A stretch of DNA of 64,000 nt, taken from assembly GCF_034356035.1 (NCBI RefSeq), contig NZ_CP136423.1, positions 2,666,001 to 2,730,000 of the forward strand, read 5' to 3'. Shown here in pieces: positions 50,803-59,635 of this stretch (positions within the stretch are counted from its first letter, which is position 1; each line of letters begins with the position of its first letter). Source of the stretch: Blautia hydrogenotrophica DSM 10507 (GTDB taxonomy: Bacteria > Bacillota > Clostridia > Lachnospirales > Lachnospiraceae). Below the pieces are notes generated by a model. That model was given only the letters and a program-made list of their open reading frames with translations, did no database searches and was not told where the DNA came from. The position numbers were made by a program, and so were the translations under genes.

Positions 50803-53800
50803 TCACTCCACACTTTTCAGAGATTCCACCATATCGATCTTCTTCAGCTTAAAGTGCATGACTCCATTGACAAAAGCTGAAAAGCCACAGGTAATCAGAC
50901 CACTGAAAATAAAACTAAGCGCAGAGATATTTCGGCCGAACATACAGGCATCCACCTCCACCGTAGTGATTACGAACCGATGCAGGAAAATCCCCAAAAT
51001 ACCTCCTACTGCCACACCGATCACTGTGAGCAGGATGTTCTCGCGAAAAACATAAGCAGAGACTTCTCCGTCATAAAATCCCAGCACTTTGATCGTCGCC
51101 AATTCCCTCTGCCTCTCTGTGATATTGATATTATTCAAATTATACAGCACCACAAAGGCCAAAAGGCCCGCCGAGACAATCAGGACAATCATAACCATAT
51201 CTAGAGCACTGAGCATATTATTCAACTGCTCCTGGATATTTCGATTGTAGGAAATGCTCAAAGCCCCTGGGTATTCCAGAATCTGCTGGCCGATCTTTGC
51301 CTCTTCAGACTCATCTTCCGTGTGGAACGTAAGCAGGATATCATGAAACTGCGGTTCCTCTTTAAAGGTCTCACGGTAAAGTTTTGGAGACAGATAGATA
51401 TAATGACTCAGGTAGTTCTCACAGATGTGTGAGACAGGAACCTCATATTTCTGGTTATCTTCCTCTAAGACGATCACATCCCCTTCTTTTACTCCCACCA
51501 AGGAGGCTGTCTTTTCAGAAACAATCGCCCCGTTATCATCCATCGTGTACTGCTCCTTCGTCTTCCTGTCCTGGAAAGTCACATCCTGCTGAAATTCTTC
51601 CATGTTCTCCGGCACATACAAATACACGCTGAGGTTCGCATGATTCTCCCTGGTCGTCACCTGCTTAAACAAGACCTTCGTAGCCCTCTTAATCTCACCG
51701 TTTTCTTCAATGAACACGTCCACATCCTGCCGCTCTTTCCCACTGGCATCCTCATCCATAATCACCGTGGCGTCAAAATGCTGCAGTTGTTCATACTGTA
51801 ATCTCGCAATATCCGTGATGGAATCCCTCAGTCCAAATCCTACCAAAAGCAGGGCCATACTCCCACTGATACCAAAGACCGTCATGAAGAACCTCTTTTT
51901 GTATCGGAACAGATTTCTCACCGAAGACTTCCAACTGAAATTCAGCCGCTTCCACAAAAATGTAACCCGTTCCAACAGAACTCTCTTTCCTTCTTTCGGC
52001 GCCGGCGGTCTCATCAGGGAGGCAGGCGTCTCCGCCAATTCCTTATAGCAGGCGGAAAATGTGGCTCCCATTGTGCAGATCATCGCCGCCAAAGAAGCAA
52101 TCATGGTAAACGTCAGCTCATAGTGAATCTGCAAATCCGTAGCCATATGATGGTACATGATTCCATATGCCTTGATGATAATATAAGGCAAAAACTTCTC
52201 TCCCACCAGTACGCCTAAAACACAGCCGCCAATTGTAGCCAAAAAAGCATAACTTAGATATTTCGAGGCAATATCCAGCTTTCCATATCCCAAAGCCTTC
52301 ATGGTGCCGATCTGAACCCTTTGCTCCTCAACCATTCGGGTCATCGTAGTCAGACTGATCAAGGCAGCTACCAGGAAAAACAAAACCGGGAATACCTTTC
52401 CGATGTTTCGAATTCGATCCGCATTGTCTCCATAGTCTGTATATTCAGGCAAATCGCTCCTGTCCGTCACATACCACTGCGGCACCTCCAAATCGGCGAC
52501 TTCCTGCTCCGCGTCTTTTAACTTGCGCTTTGCGTCGGCAATTTTTTCGTCCGCCTCTTTCTTTCCATCCTCATATTCCTTTTCCCCATCGGCCAATTCA
52601 CTCTCGCCGTCTTTCAAATCCTGCTCCGCCTCTATGAGTTTCTGCTCATTCTCATCAATCTCCTCCTGAGCCTCTTTCAGCTTCTGCTCATTTTCATCAA
52701 TCTCCCTTTGTCCGTCTTCCAACTGTCTCTCACTGTCCGAGATCTGAGACTGACTAGCCTTGAGAGTCTGTTGAGTGCTCAAAAGCTTTTGAACGGCCTC
52801 TTCAATCTGCGCTTCCCCTTGCTCCAGCTCTTTTTTGCCAGCGTCGATCTTCTCCTGAGCCGCATCCAGCTGAGCCTGGGCGTCTTCCAACTGCTTTTTG
52901 CCGTCAGCCAGTTGAGCTTCGGCCGCGTCCAAAGCCGGTTTTTGCTTTTCCAGCTCAGTTAATTTTGCTTCCAGCTGCGGTTTTGCCGCGACAACTGTTT
53001 GGAGTTGGTCAATGCTTACCTTTAGCTGTTCTAACTGAGCCTTGGCATTCTCCAATTCCTCTCCCTCGAGAGTTCCCCCATCCACTGCCTGTTTCAGCTG
53101 GTCATACTGGGCCTGCAGCACAGTCAGCTGCTCCTGCGCTTTTTTCACTTCGTTCAGGCTGTTTTGAACTGTCTGTACCCCCCGCTCATACTGTTTCTTT
53201 TGCGTATCAAAGGCTTCCTTTTGCTGCTTGTACTCCTTCCACTTGCCGTCTAAATCCGCCTTTTTTATCTCTTCATCCAACTTTTTCTGGCTGGCTTCCA
53301 GTTCCTCCTTCCCTTCTTGCAGCTCTTTTCTACTGGCAGTTACCTGCTCCCAGCCGTCCGCCACCTGGCTCCAGCCGCTGGCCAACTGCTGCTTCCCATC
53401 AGACAGCTGCTTTTTGCCATCTTCCAATTCTTTCTTACCGTCAGATAGCTGAGCTTTTCCGTCTGTGACCTGCTTCTTCGCATCTTCTAACTGCCTTTTT
53501 CCATCCTCATATTCCGCCTTGCCGTCAGACAGCTCTTGTCTCCCGTCCTCCAACTGCTGCCAAGCATCTTGCAGCTCCTCTTGAACCTCCCGCTCTTTGT
53601 TTTCCAGCTCTTTTCGTGCATCCGTAAGTTCCTGATTAGCCTCTGTCTTCACCTCATCATAGCGGAGCTGACACTGCTGTTTTTCAATACCCTCCACTTT
53701 CTTGGCCACCTGCTCGATCAATTCATTGTACTCATCCGTAAAGCTGGTCAATTCCCTGGAACCTTCTACCTGAAGATAGGCCTGAGTATATGCATCCTGG

Positions 53801-54402
53801 TCAAAATTCTCCTTGGAAACATACACAAAACCGTCCACTTCTCCCGAACCTAGTGTCGTATTTCCACGGCTGAAAGATATGTACAGCGGGCTGTTTCCGC
53901 TTCCCACGATCTCGTATTTATGTACCTTCAACAGCTCCGTATCGTTCTCTGAGAAAGTGACGGTATCGCCAATCTCATATCCCGCAGATTCAAGAAACTC
54001 ACTGTCTAACAGACATTCCCCTTCTTTCTGCGGAAGTCTTCCCTCCTCTACAGTCACCGTGTTTACTTTTTCGTTCAGACTTTCCACATGGAGAACTTTT
54101 TGAGCTCCTCCTTCTCCACAAAGAACATCCGTTCCGTAAGCGCCTTCTACGTACTGGACTCCATCTACCTTTTCTAGGGCCTTTAAATCGTTATCACTCA
54201 GCCCCAACGTGCTCACCACTTTGATGTCCATCAGACGGTTATCGTCAAAATAGGCGTCCCCTGAATAGCGCATATCCGGTGAAGCCGCCTGTATTCCCGA
54301 GAAAAATGCCACTCCCAGAGCGACAATAAAAAATATAGATAAAAAACGGGAATAGCTTTTTTTGATCTCCATGAAAAAATCTTTATGCAGCGCCTTTTTC
54401 AT
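50803..54402 (-). CDS. FtsX-like ABC transporter permease with very long extracellular coiled coil
   Basis: 1199 residues. TM at about 20-40, first MacB-type extracellular domain about 45-240. Then about 420 residues of heptad and 11-residue-like repeats (LEDGKKQLSDGKQQLASG, IDENEQKLKEAQEEIDENEQ) forming a stalk. FtsX domain 1 about 700-820 (RMVEEQRVQIGTMKALGYGK), second extracellular domain about 880-1080, FtsX domain 2 about 1085-1190 (ERQRELATIKVLGFYDGEVS). Mechanotransmission-type permeases of this kind drive extracellular events. The substrate is unknown. It forms a pair with the ATPase 10 bases upstream. Confidence 0.9.
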   Translation of the reverse strand: MKKALHKDFFMEIKKSYSRFLSIFFIVALGVAFFSGIQAASPDMRYSGDAYFDDNRLMDIKVVSTLGLSDNDLKALEKVDGVQYVEGAYGTDVLCGEGGAQKVLHVESLNEKVNTVTVEEGRLPQKEGECLLDSEFLESAGYEIGDTVTFSENDTELLKVHKYEIVGSGNSPLYISFSRGNTTLGSGEVDGFVYVSKENFDQDAYTQAYLQVEGSRELTSFTDEYNELIEQVAKKVEGIEKQQCQLRYDEVKTEANQELTDARKELENKEREVQEELQDAWQQLEDGRQELSDGKAEYEDGKRQLEDAKKQVTDGKAQLSDGKKELEDGKKQLSDGKQQLASGWSQVADGWEQVTASRKELQEGKEELEASQKKLDEEIKKADLDGKWKEYKQQKEAFDTQKKQYERGVQTVQNSLNEVKKAQEQLTVLQAQYDQLKQAVDGGTLEGEELENAKAQLEQLKVSIDQLQTVVAAKPQLEAKLTELEKQKPALDAAEAQLADGKKQLEDAQAQLDAAQEKIDAGKKELEQGEAQIEEAVQKLLSTQQTLKASQSQISDSERQLEDGQREIDENEQKLKEAQEEIDENEQKLIEAEQDLKDGESELADGEKEYEDGKKEADEKIADAKRKLKDAEQEVADLEVPQWYVTDRSDLPEYTDYGDNADRIRNIGKVFPVLFFLVAALISLTTMTRMVEEQRVQIGTMKALGYGKLDIASKYLSYAFLATIGGCVLGVLVGEKFLPYIIIKAYGIMYHHMATDLQIHYELTFTMIASLAAMICTMGATFSACYKELAETPASLMRPPAPKEGKRVLLERVTFLWKRLNFSWKSSVRNLFRYKKRFFMTVFGISGSMALLLVGFGLRDSITDIARLQYEQLQHFDATVIMDEDASGKERQDVDVFIEENGEIKRATKVLFKQVTTRENHANLSVYLYVPENMEEFQQDVTFQDRKTKEQYTMDDNGAIVSEKTASLVGVKEGDVIVLEEDNQKYEVPVSHICENYLSHYIYLSPKLYRETFKEEPQFHDILLTFHTEDESEEAKIGQQILEYPGALSISYNRNIQEQLNNMLSALDMVMIVLIVSAGLLAFVVLYNLNNINITERQRELATIKVLGFYDGEVSAYVFRENILLTVIGVAVGGILGIFLHRFVITTVEVDACMFGRNISALSFIFSGLITCGFSAFVNGVMHFKLKKIDMVESLKSVE

Positions 54403-54412
54403 TTTTGTTTCC

Positions 54413-55132
54413 CTACCATTCTATATTTTCCACCGGAATCGGCTTCTCATTGAGTTCCATAGAAGAAACTGTTCCATTCTTGATACGTATCACTTTATCT
54501 GCCATAGGAGTCAAAGCAGAATTATGGGTGATGACGATCACTGTCATCCCCCTCTCCCGACACATGTCCTGTAACAACTTTAAAATCGCTTTGCCCGTCT
54601 GATAGTCCAAAGCTCCGGTTGGTTCATCGCAGAGCAAAAGCTTTGGATTTTTGGCCAGAGCTCTGGCAATGGAGACCCTCTGCTGTTCCCCTCCTGAAAG
54701 CTGAGCAGGAAAATTCTTCATCCTCTCTCGCAGACCTACCTCCCGAAGCACTTGTCTGGCATCCAGTGGATCTTTGCAGATTTGCAATGCCAACTCCACA
54801 TTCTCCAAAGCCGTCAGATTTGGCACCAGATTGTAAAACTGAAATACAAATCCAATATCCTCACGTCGGTACTGGGTCAGCTGCCGAGAATTGTACTTCG
54901 CAATATCCTCTCCGTCCACCCACACGGAGCCCCCGGACGCCTGGTCCATTCCTCCTAGAATATTCAAAACCGTCGTCTTTCCTGCACCGGAGGGCCCTAC
55001 AATGACCACAAATTCTCCTTTGTCAATGGAAAAACTAATCTCATCCACTGCCACAATTTTCACATCTTTGTTTCCATAAATTTTAGAAACCCGGTCCAGT
55101 TCCACGAAACCTCTCTTTTTGCTATTCTCCAT
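54413..55132 (-). CDS. ABC transporter ATP-binding protein (MacB/LolD-like)
   Basis: 239 residues from the ATG at 55132 (GAGG/AGGAG just upstream; an ATG five codons earlier has no site). Walker [15 protein letters not shown]-loop [15 protein letters not shown], signature [15 protein letters not shown], Walker [14 protein letters not shown]-loop VITHN. The [13 protein letters not shown] stretch marks the MacB/LolD/FtsE type. Partner of the 1199-residue permease. A small overlap-free operon with the flippase-like gene 20 bases before it. Confidence 0.96.
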   Translation of the reverse strand: MENSKKRGFVELDRVSKIYGNKDVKIVAVDEISFSIDKGEFVVIVGPSGAGKTTVLNILGGMDQASGGSVWVDGEDIAKYNSRQLTQYRREDIGFVFQFYNLVPNLTALENVELALQICKDPLDARQVLREVGLRERMKNFPAQLSGGEQQRVSIARALAKNPKLLLCDEPTGALDYQTGKAILKLLQDMCRERGMTVIVITHNSALTPMADKVIRIKNGTVSSMELNEKPIPVENIEW

Positions 55133-55152
55133 GTCTCCTAACCTCATCTAAG

Positions 55153-56403
55153 TCATTTTTCTAATGCAACAAAATAAATGCAGACTGCCGCAAAAGCCAA
55201 ACAGATCACCGCCATGGCCAGCAGGTAGAGGCTGACAGCCCCCATCACTCCATAGCCGACAATCATCGTTTTACTCAAAAGCTGGACCAGCACTGCCGCT
55301 GCCACATAGACGAATAAAATCACTTTCTGCTTTCGCATTACCGTGATGCAATAGTTCAAAATCATGATGATTCCGTACAGCCCTCCTGCTGCCAGCAGCA
55401 CCATCAATGCACTTTTATACTCTCTCAAATCCAGCCCAGAAATCCACGAGAGTACTGGAATTCCTAGGAGATATCCCCCCAGCAAAACCACCGCGGTCAA
55501 AGCAAAAATATAAAGCAACATGTTCCTCATAAGCTTCAAGAAACGCCCTCTGTCTTTCTGATGCCATGCCACTGCCACATGGCCATAGAGAGGAACACAG
55601 ACAAACATGCTAAACATATTGATCACGGAAGAAGGCATAAAAATAATACTGTAACAGGCCTGCACCTCATCGGACAGATAACTATTGATTCCATTTTTGG
55701 ACACATTCATAATAAAAATCAGCAAAAAAGACCCTAAAAACAGGGGAAAGCATTCTTTAAAAAGTCTTCTCTGCTGCTCCCAGCGAAATTGAATCTTGAC
55801 CTTATCCAATTTCATCGCAAGAGGAACATCGAAGCCCAAAAGCCACAAAGCGGAAACCCCAAACCCTGCCGTAAAAGCAGCGATTAGATTTCCACAAGCC
55901 AACAAAACAGCCACAATCACAAAAAAACTGGTCCAGATTCGAACCACATAGGATTTTCCGGCCAAATGCAGCTTACTTTTATGCTGAAAAAAACCACTAA
56001 ACACATCCGCGAACACATCCGCAGTCATAAAACAGCAGAGCAAGAACGTAAGCCCTACCTTCTGTGCGCTGTAACCATACAGCCCGGCATATAAGAAACC
56101 ACCTGCCAGCATAGCCGCACAGGTTAAAACTTTAGAACTCAGATAATCCCGAAAGTCAAACTGATCTTCCACATCAGAAACTTGAAATTGCCGCATGGAA
56201 AACCACCCCACCGACTGCATCAGCTGTGCCGCTGCCCAGGCGATTGCGAATACCCCTGCCTGGTTAGCCCCTAAAATCCTAGTCACTGCCAATGAAATCA
56301 ACATGGAAAACAGGGCACTGCTCATACTGCCTGCTGTATACCACAGAGTGTCTTTTTTTTGAGAAGTCTCCTGGGAAATCAGGCGGTCCGCATATTTGTT
56401 CAT
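55153..56403 (-). CDS. Oligosaccharide flippase-like membrane protein
   Basis: 416 residues with about 12 membrane segments. The start DTLWYTAGSMSSALFSMLIS and the pattern RILGANQAGVFAIAWA resemble Wzx/MATE-like polysaccharide flippases. It has FDVPLAMKL and KNGINSYLSD between helices. It sits upstream of the ABC pair, probably in one transcript. No glycosyltransferase is nearby, so its cargo is unknown. Confidence 0.85.
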   Translation of the reverse strand: MNKYADRLISQETSQKKDTLWYTAGSMSSALFSMLISLAVTRILGANQAGVFAIAWAAAQLMQSVGWFSMRQFQVSDVEDQFDFRDYLSSKVLTCAAMLAGGFLYAGLYGYSAQKVGLTFLLCCFMTADVFADVFSGFFQHKSKLHLAGKSYVVRIWTSFFVIVAVLLACGNLIAAFTAGFGVSALWLLGFDVPLAMKLDKVKIQFRWEQQRRLFKECFPLFLGSFLLIFIMNVSKNGINSYLSDEVQACYSIIFMPSSVINMFSMFVCVPLYGHVAVAWHQKDRGRFLKLMRNMLLYIFALTAVVLLGGYLLGIPVLSWISGLDLREYKSALMVLLAAGGLYGIIMILNYCITVMRKQKVILFVYVAAAVLVQLLSKTMIVGYGVMGAVSLYLLAMAVICLAFAAVCIYFVALEK

Positions 56404-56504
56404 GTCTTGTGTTTTCCTTCCTTCTAACTACATTAAATTATACATGTTCGACAATAAAAGTTCAATCTAACTTCCCCTTTTTCACACAAAAATCGTAATT
56501 CTTC

Positions 56505-56657
56505 GTTACCATCTAGGCTTCCAATATCCCGCGAGGTATTTTGGTACATTTTTACAAAAATACCGAGACATCCTCACGCCAAACTGCTGCTCATAGCAGT
56601 TCGTGTGCATTGCGAAGCGCATTATTGCTCATGAACTGCAAGTGAGTGAACAGTAAC
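56505..56657 (-). repeat. Dispersed intergenic repeat, family B long copy (153 bp)
   Basis: On the minus strand it starts GTTACTGTTCACTCACTTGC and ends GGATATTGGAAGCC...GGTAAC. Inside are GCGCTTCGCAATGC and TATTTTTGTAAAAATGTACC hairpin-like pieces. The outer blocks match 4380-4450. Its end (GTTACTGTTCA) also resembles the MITE family A end (GTTACAGTTCAGCCA). Confidence 0.75.
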
Positions 56658-56836
56658 AATTCTTCAGCCATGTAATCTCAGATTCGCAGACGCCGCTACC
56701 TTCTTGCCGCATACACGTCAGAATCTTCTCTTATGGCTAAGCACCATATGTCTGATAAGAACAAACCGCCTCTGCAAGCAAGCTTACGTTGGATTTTTGT
56801 TCTTATCAGGCGCATGGCTAAATAGTTACAAAAAAA

Positions 56837-56867
56837 CACCGGATAGTTCTTCAAATTCTATCCGGCG
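56837..56867 (-). terminator. Terminator of the small acid-soluble spore protein gene
   Basis: ACGCCGGATAG/CTATCCGGTGT stem (minus strand) followed by TTTTTTTG. Confidence 0.9.
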
Positions 56868-56885
56868 TTCTTTCACTGCCCGCTT

Positions 56886-57080
56886 TTACTCTTTCAGAGC
56901 TCTTTTTTTTCGCGTAATCAGTCCTCCGATACGCCCTGTCTCCTTTGCGGAAAGACTTTTCCACCCATTGTTCAAAACTCGGTCCAAAAGTCCCATTTCT
57001 TGGGCAATCTCATATTTCAGCATCTCTTCAGCTGACAACTCATGATTCAAATATGCCTCAATCTCTTTGTCCTTTCCCAT
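56886..57080 (-). CDS. Alpha/beta-type small acid-soluble spore protein (divergent)
   Basis: 64 residues. The family core is recognisable: LKYEIAQEMGL (with the Glu-Ile bond cleaved by the germination protease) and KETGRIGGLITRKKR, matching the C-terminal SGxxGGxxTKRLV motif. The N-terminus (MGKDKEIEAYLNHELSAEEM) is atypical. Such proteins coat and protect spore DNA. GGAGG precedes the ATG. Monocistronic; probably forespore-specific. Confidence 0.85.
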   Translation of the reverse strand: MGKDKEIEAYLNHELSAEEMLKYEIAQEMGLLDRVLNNGWKSLSAKETGRIGGLITRKKRALKE

Positions 57081-57366
57081 GGAATCCTCCTTTTCAATTC
57101 AAGACTCGCCCGCGAGTCTTGGCGCGGGATTCGGGTCGGCATTCGCCGACATCATTCATCTTTGAATCCCTGCGCATCCTCGCGGAGCGTTTATCAGATG
57201 GGAGATTGACACCCGCCACGGATGCTAATTTCTTACTCACCGCCTATAGGGGCGGAGTCTTCCCCATCTGATAAATTCAGCTGTCAAGCTCTGTGTTTTT
57301 GTTATGCCTGACAAAACTTTCCTATTGAGTATTTCCACATGGAATAGGCCTTATTCAACGGAATAC
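57081..57366. repeat. Hairpin-rich gap with family E repeat copy 2
   Basis: AAGACTCG/CGAGTCTT and GTCGGC/GCCGAC hairpins (57101-57160), nested in a GGGATTC...GAATCCC pair. Then TGCGCATCCTCGCGGAGCGT (57171-57190) leads into a TTTATCAGATGGGA...TCCCCATCTGATAAA inverted repeat that closes at about 57276. No gene. Confidence 0.65.
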
Positions 57367-57552
57367 TTAACTTGGAATAATAATCGCTGCAATGATATAA
57401 GCGATGATTCCAGTTCCGGCACTCAGGCAGGTAAAAATCACCCATGCCAGCCGAATCAGCGTAGGATCGACCGCCAAATACTCGGCAATCCCGCCGCACA
57501 CACCGCAGATCATATAATTTACGCTGGACTTATACAGACGTTTATCGCTCAC
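57367..57552 (-). CDS. PspC-domain membrane protein
   Basis: 61 residues. The PspC domain reads MICGVCGGIAEYLAVDPTLI, followed by one long TM pair (WVIFTCLSAGTGIIAYIIAA). Related proteins sense or respond to envelope stress with PspA/LiaI systems. It is the last gene of the PadR-DUF1700-DUF4097 operon, 11 bases after the DUF4097 gene. Another ORF overlapping it in a different frame is a shadow. Confidence 0.92.
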   Translation of the reverse strand: MSDKRLYKSSVNYMICGVCGGIAEYLAVDPTLIRLAWVIFTCLSAGTGIIAYIIAAIIIPS

Positions 57553-57563
57553 AATAACACCTC

Positions 57564-58415
57564 CTAGTCTTCGAATTCAAATTCTACACTGCCAACTCCG
57601 CACTCGATATTCAGCTCTTGTTGTGCTCCATTGTCAATCTTTTGGGCTGTTCCCAGGCCGGAATACTCTTCTCCAGGCAGCTCCACTGTGCCAACCCCAC
57701 AGCTGACCGTATAATTATAATCCTCCTTGGCTCCTTCCATACAGGCATAGATCACTCCAGCCCCTACGCTCCAGCTGGAATTCTCCGCAGCCACGCTGTC
57801 ATAAGCCTCCACACTGCCGGCTCCCACAGTCACATCCAGATTCTCTGTCTTCACATTCTCCATAAGCACATAGCTGCTTCCTGCGTCAATCTGGACATCT
57901 CTCATCTTCACATTCTCCGGCAGGTAGATATAGATCTCACTGTCCAGCTTTTCTTTGGACTCGGACGTCACAGCGACCACATTTCCAGAATTTTGGACTT
58001 TTACTTCCCGACCGCCTTCGTTTTTCCTCACTTCCACATGCAGATCCTGGTCTTCCGACTCTTCCAGATAAACCTCGCAGCGTTTCACCTCCACTTTCAG
58101 AGTGTCAGCTCCTGAGAATGTATACGTATGATATTCCCCGTCATCTTCCTCGAAATCCACATATCCGTCTCCCATCCCGTGGCCGTGTTCATATTCATGT
58201 TCATCATAGTCATAGTCATAATCGTGATCTCCCCAGAAATCCCGCCATTCTTCATGAAGCTCATAACGAAAACGATTCCACAAACTGTCATTCGCCAATT
58301 CTGCTTTCACCTCTGAGAAAGAGCCTCCCAAAGCGATGGCACATCCAATCGTTCCCAGCCCTAGCACTCCGCAGATTGCCGCGGCAATCAGACAAATCTT
58401 TGTAAACTTTTTCAT
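57564..58415 (-). CDS. DUF4097-family beta-strand surface protein
   Basis: 283 residues. N-terminal TM (about 8-30), an acidic/His segment (DYDYDYDEHEYEHGHGMGDG), then a DUF4097 right-handed beta-repeat region (about 95-275: IDAGSSYVLMENVKTENLDV, VGAGSVEAYDS, CGVGTVELPG, CGVGSVEFEFED). These proteins accompany DUF1700 and PspC genes and resemble LiaG. Function is thought to be envelope-associated. The start overlaps the DUF1700 stop (ATGA). Confidence 0.88.
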   Translation of the reverse strand: MKKFTKICLIAAAICGVLGLGTIGCAIALGGSFSEVKAELANDSLWNRFRYELHEEWRDFWGDHDYDYDYDEHEYEHGHGMGDGYVDFEEDDGEYHTYTFSGADTLKVEVKRCEVYLEESEDQDLHVEVRKNEGGREVKVQNSGNVVAVTSESKEKLDSEIYIYLPENVKMRDVQIDAGSSYVLMENVKTENLDVTVGAGSVEAYDSVAAENSSWSVGAGVIYACMEGAKEDYNYTVSCGVGTVELPGEEYSGLGTAQKIDNGAQQELNIECGVGSVEFEFED

Positions 58416-59119
58416 ATTTTCTGCGCCCCCTTACTTCTGTCTCTCATTTTTCTCTGACAAAAAGAAATCATTTTCCGAATCAGCCACGGCACAAAACTAC
58501 CTGCTATCCATACGAAAGCCAACCCAAGAAGCATCCCGATCATCATCATAATAAGACCGCCGCCAATGACAGCTAAACCTAACACAGGAGCCGTAAAACA
58601 TTTTACAATACCGGCGATGACTGCCCCTACACCACCGAGGAAACAACCCAGCGTTCCCGCCAGAAGACCGGCAACCAGACCGAAGATACCTCCGGCGGCT
58701 CCTAAAATAACTCCCAAAATCCCACCGCCGATTCCCAGCAGTATCGGTGAAGCCAAAATGACCAGAATCACAATCAAAATGAGGTTGGAATGGTTTCTTT
58801 TTCCTCTGACCCGATAGCCGTCCCTGCGACAGTCTCTTTTCTCAAAAGTCTGCGGCATCTGGCCTTCTGTACGGACTCTCGAGTCCTCATAGCCTTTTTC
58901 TGTATATTCCCCAAAATCCCCTCCATCATCTGCAAGATCGGCTTTGATAATCGCGGCTACCTTACCTGGGCTGCCCAATTCCTGAATAACCGCTGCCTCA
59001 TTTTCAGGGCCTGCATCGTCAAAGTAACTGTTATAGTAATCCAAAGCCTCCTGGCGCTCACTCTCTGATATTCCGCCCAGAAGTCTCGCAAGCTGTTCCA
59101 TAAATTCCTTTCTACTCAT
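58412..59119 (-). CDS. DUF1700-family membrane protein
   Basis: 235 residues from the ATG at 59119 (GAGGAGG upstream). The N-terminal DUF1700 motif reads MSRKEFMEQLARLLGGISES...EALDYYNSYFDDAG, with EELG-like QELGSPGKVAAII. The rest is a glycine-rich membrane block with about four TMs. It overlaps the padR stop by 8 bases. DUF1700 proteins are typically regulated by the adjacent PadR repressor. Confidence 0.9.
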   Translation of the reverse strand: MSRKEFMEQLARLLGGISESERQEALDYYNSYFDDAGPENEAAVIQELGSPGKVAAIIKADLADDGGDFGEYTEKGYEDSRVRTEGQMPQTFEKRDCRRDGYRVRGKRNHSNLILIVILVILASPILLGIGGGILGVILGAAGGIFGLVAGLLAGTLGCFLGGVGAVIAGIVKCFTAPVLGLAVIGGGLIMMMIGMLLGLAFVWIAGSFVPWLIRKMISFCQRKMRDRSKGAQKI

Positions 59120-59438
59120 TTTTACATCCCTCCTCAAACAATCTCGTAATCCTGGACGAATAGTTTTTCCACTCATTCTGATATAAATTCAGCTGTGCGG
59201 CGCCACGCTCTGTAATCTTATAATATCTTCGGTTCCTCCCGCCAAAATTCATATCGTAGACCGCTAGACAGTCGTCCTTTTGAAGTCTACGCAATACCGG
59301 ATACAGAGTGGATTCCGAGACATCCAAAACTTTTCGGACATCCTGCGTAATCTTATAGCCATAGGTGCCTTCCTTTTCCTGTGACACAACTGCCAGTACA
59401 ATCGCATCCAGCAGAGCTGCTCCTGTGTTAAATACCAT
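59112..59438 (-). CDS. PadR-family transcriptional regulator
   Basis: 108 residues from the ATG at 59438 (GAGGG region upstream; a start 15 codons earlier has no site). The winged helix reads GYKITQDVRKVLDVSESTLY, followed by PVLRRLQKDDCLAVYD and the wing GGRNRRYYKITERG. Length matches the PadR-s1 subfamily. First gene of the operon; it likely represses it through the inverted repeat at 59500-59535. Confidence 0.94.
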   Translation of the reverse strand: MVFNTGAALLDAIVLAVVSQEKEGTYGYKITQDVRKVLDVSESTLYPVLRRLQKDDCLAVYDMNFGGRNRRYYKITERGAAQLNLYQNEWKNYSSRITRLFEEGCKNE

Positions 59439-59499
59439 CTGCTCACCCTCTCCTGCCTTTCCATCATCAATATTCTGCAACATCTAATATTTTATATTG

Positions 59500-59552
59500 T
59501 ATGATATTATTTCGTTATCAATACTATATATCATATAATATTATTTTGTCAA
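59500..59552 (-). promoter_or_regulatory. padR operon promoter with inverted-repeat operator
   Basis: Minus strand TTGACA (59547-59552), 16 bases, TATATA (59525-59530). TATGATAT (59500-59507) and ATATCATA (59528-59535) form an inverted repeat overlapping the -10 and start. The layout fits PadR autorepression. Confidence 0.7.
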
Positions 59553-59562
59553 TAAGTTTTTC

Positions 59563-59591
59563 TTGCATTTGCCGAAATTCTTTACTATACT
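59563..59591 (+). promoter_or_regulatory. rsmF-like gene promoter
   Basis: TTGCAT (59563-59568), 17 bases, TATACT (59586-59591). Hexamers and spacing equal those of the two ribosomal-operon promoters. It is divergent from the padR promoter. Confidence 0.85.
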
Positions 59592-59635
59592 GTAAGCGGT
59601 TACGATCACAGAACGGATACAGAGAGGAAATTTTT

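Larger units (their letters stand above)
56404..56885. repeat. Long intergenic region with repeat and hairpins, no genes
   Basis: 482 bp. It contains the 153-bp family B repeat (56505-56657), an inverted repeat TGATAAGAACAAA/TTTGTTCTTATCA (about 56754-56803), and the terminator of the spore-protein gene (56837-56867). No ORF is supported. Confidence 0.75.

Noticed and set aside
52500..53650. Repetitive DNA resembling a CRISPR or tandem array
   Set aside because: It is the in-frame coiled-coil stalk of the permease; no constant repeats with unique spacers.
57302..57499. Alternative 65-codon minus-strand frame overlapping the PspC gene
   Set aside because: The PspC frame has a clear domain and position; this one has neither domain nor ribosome site.
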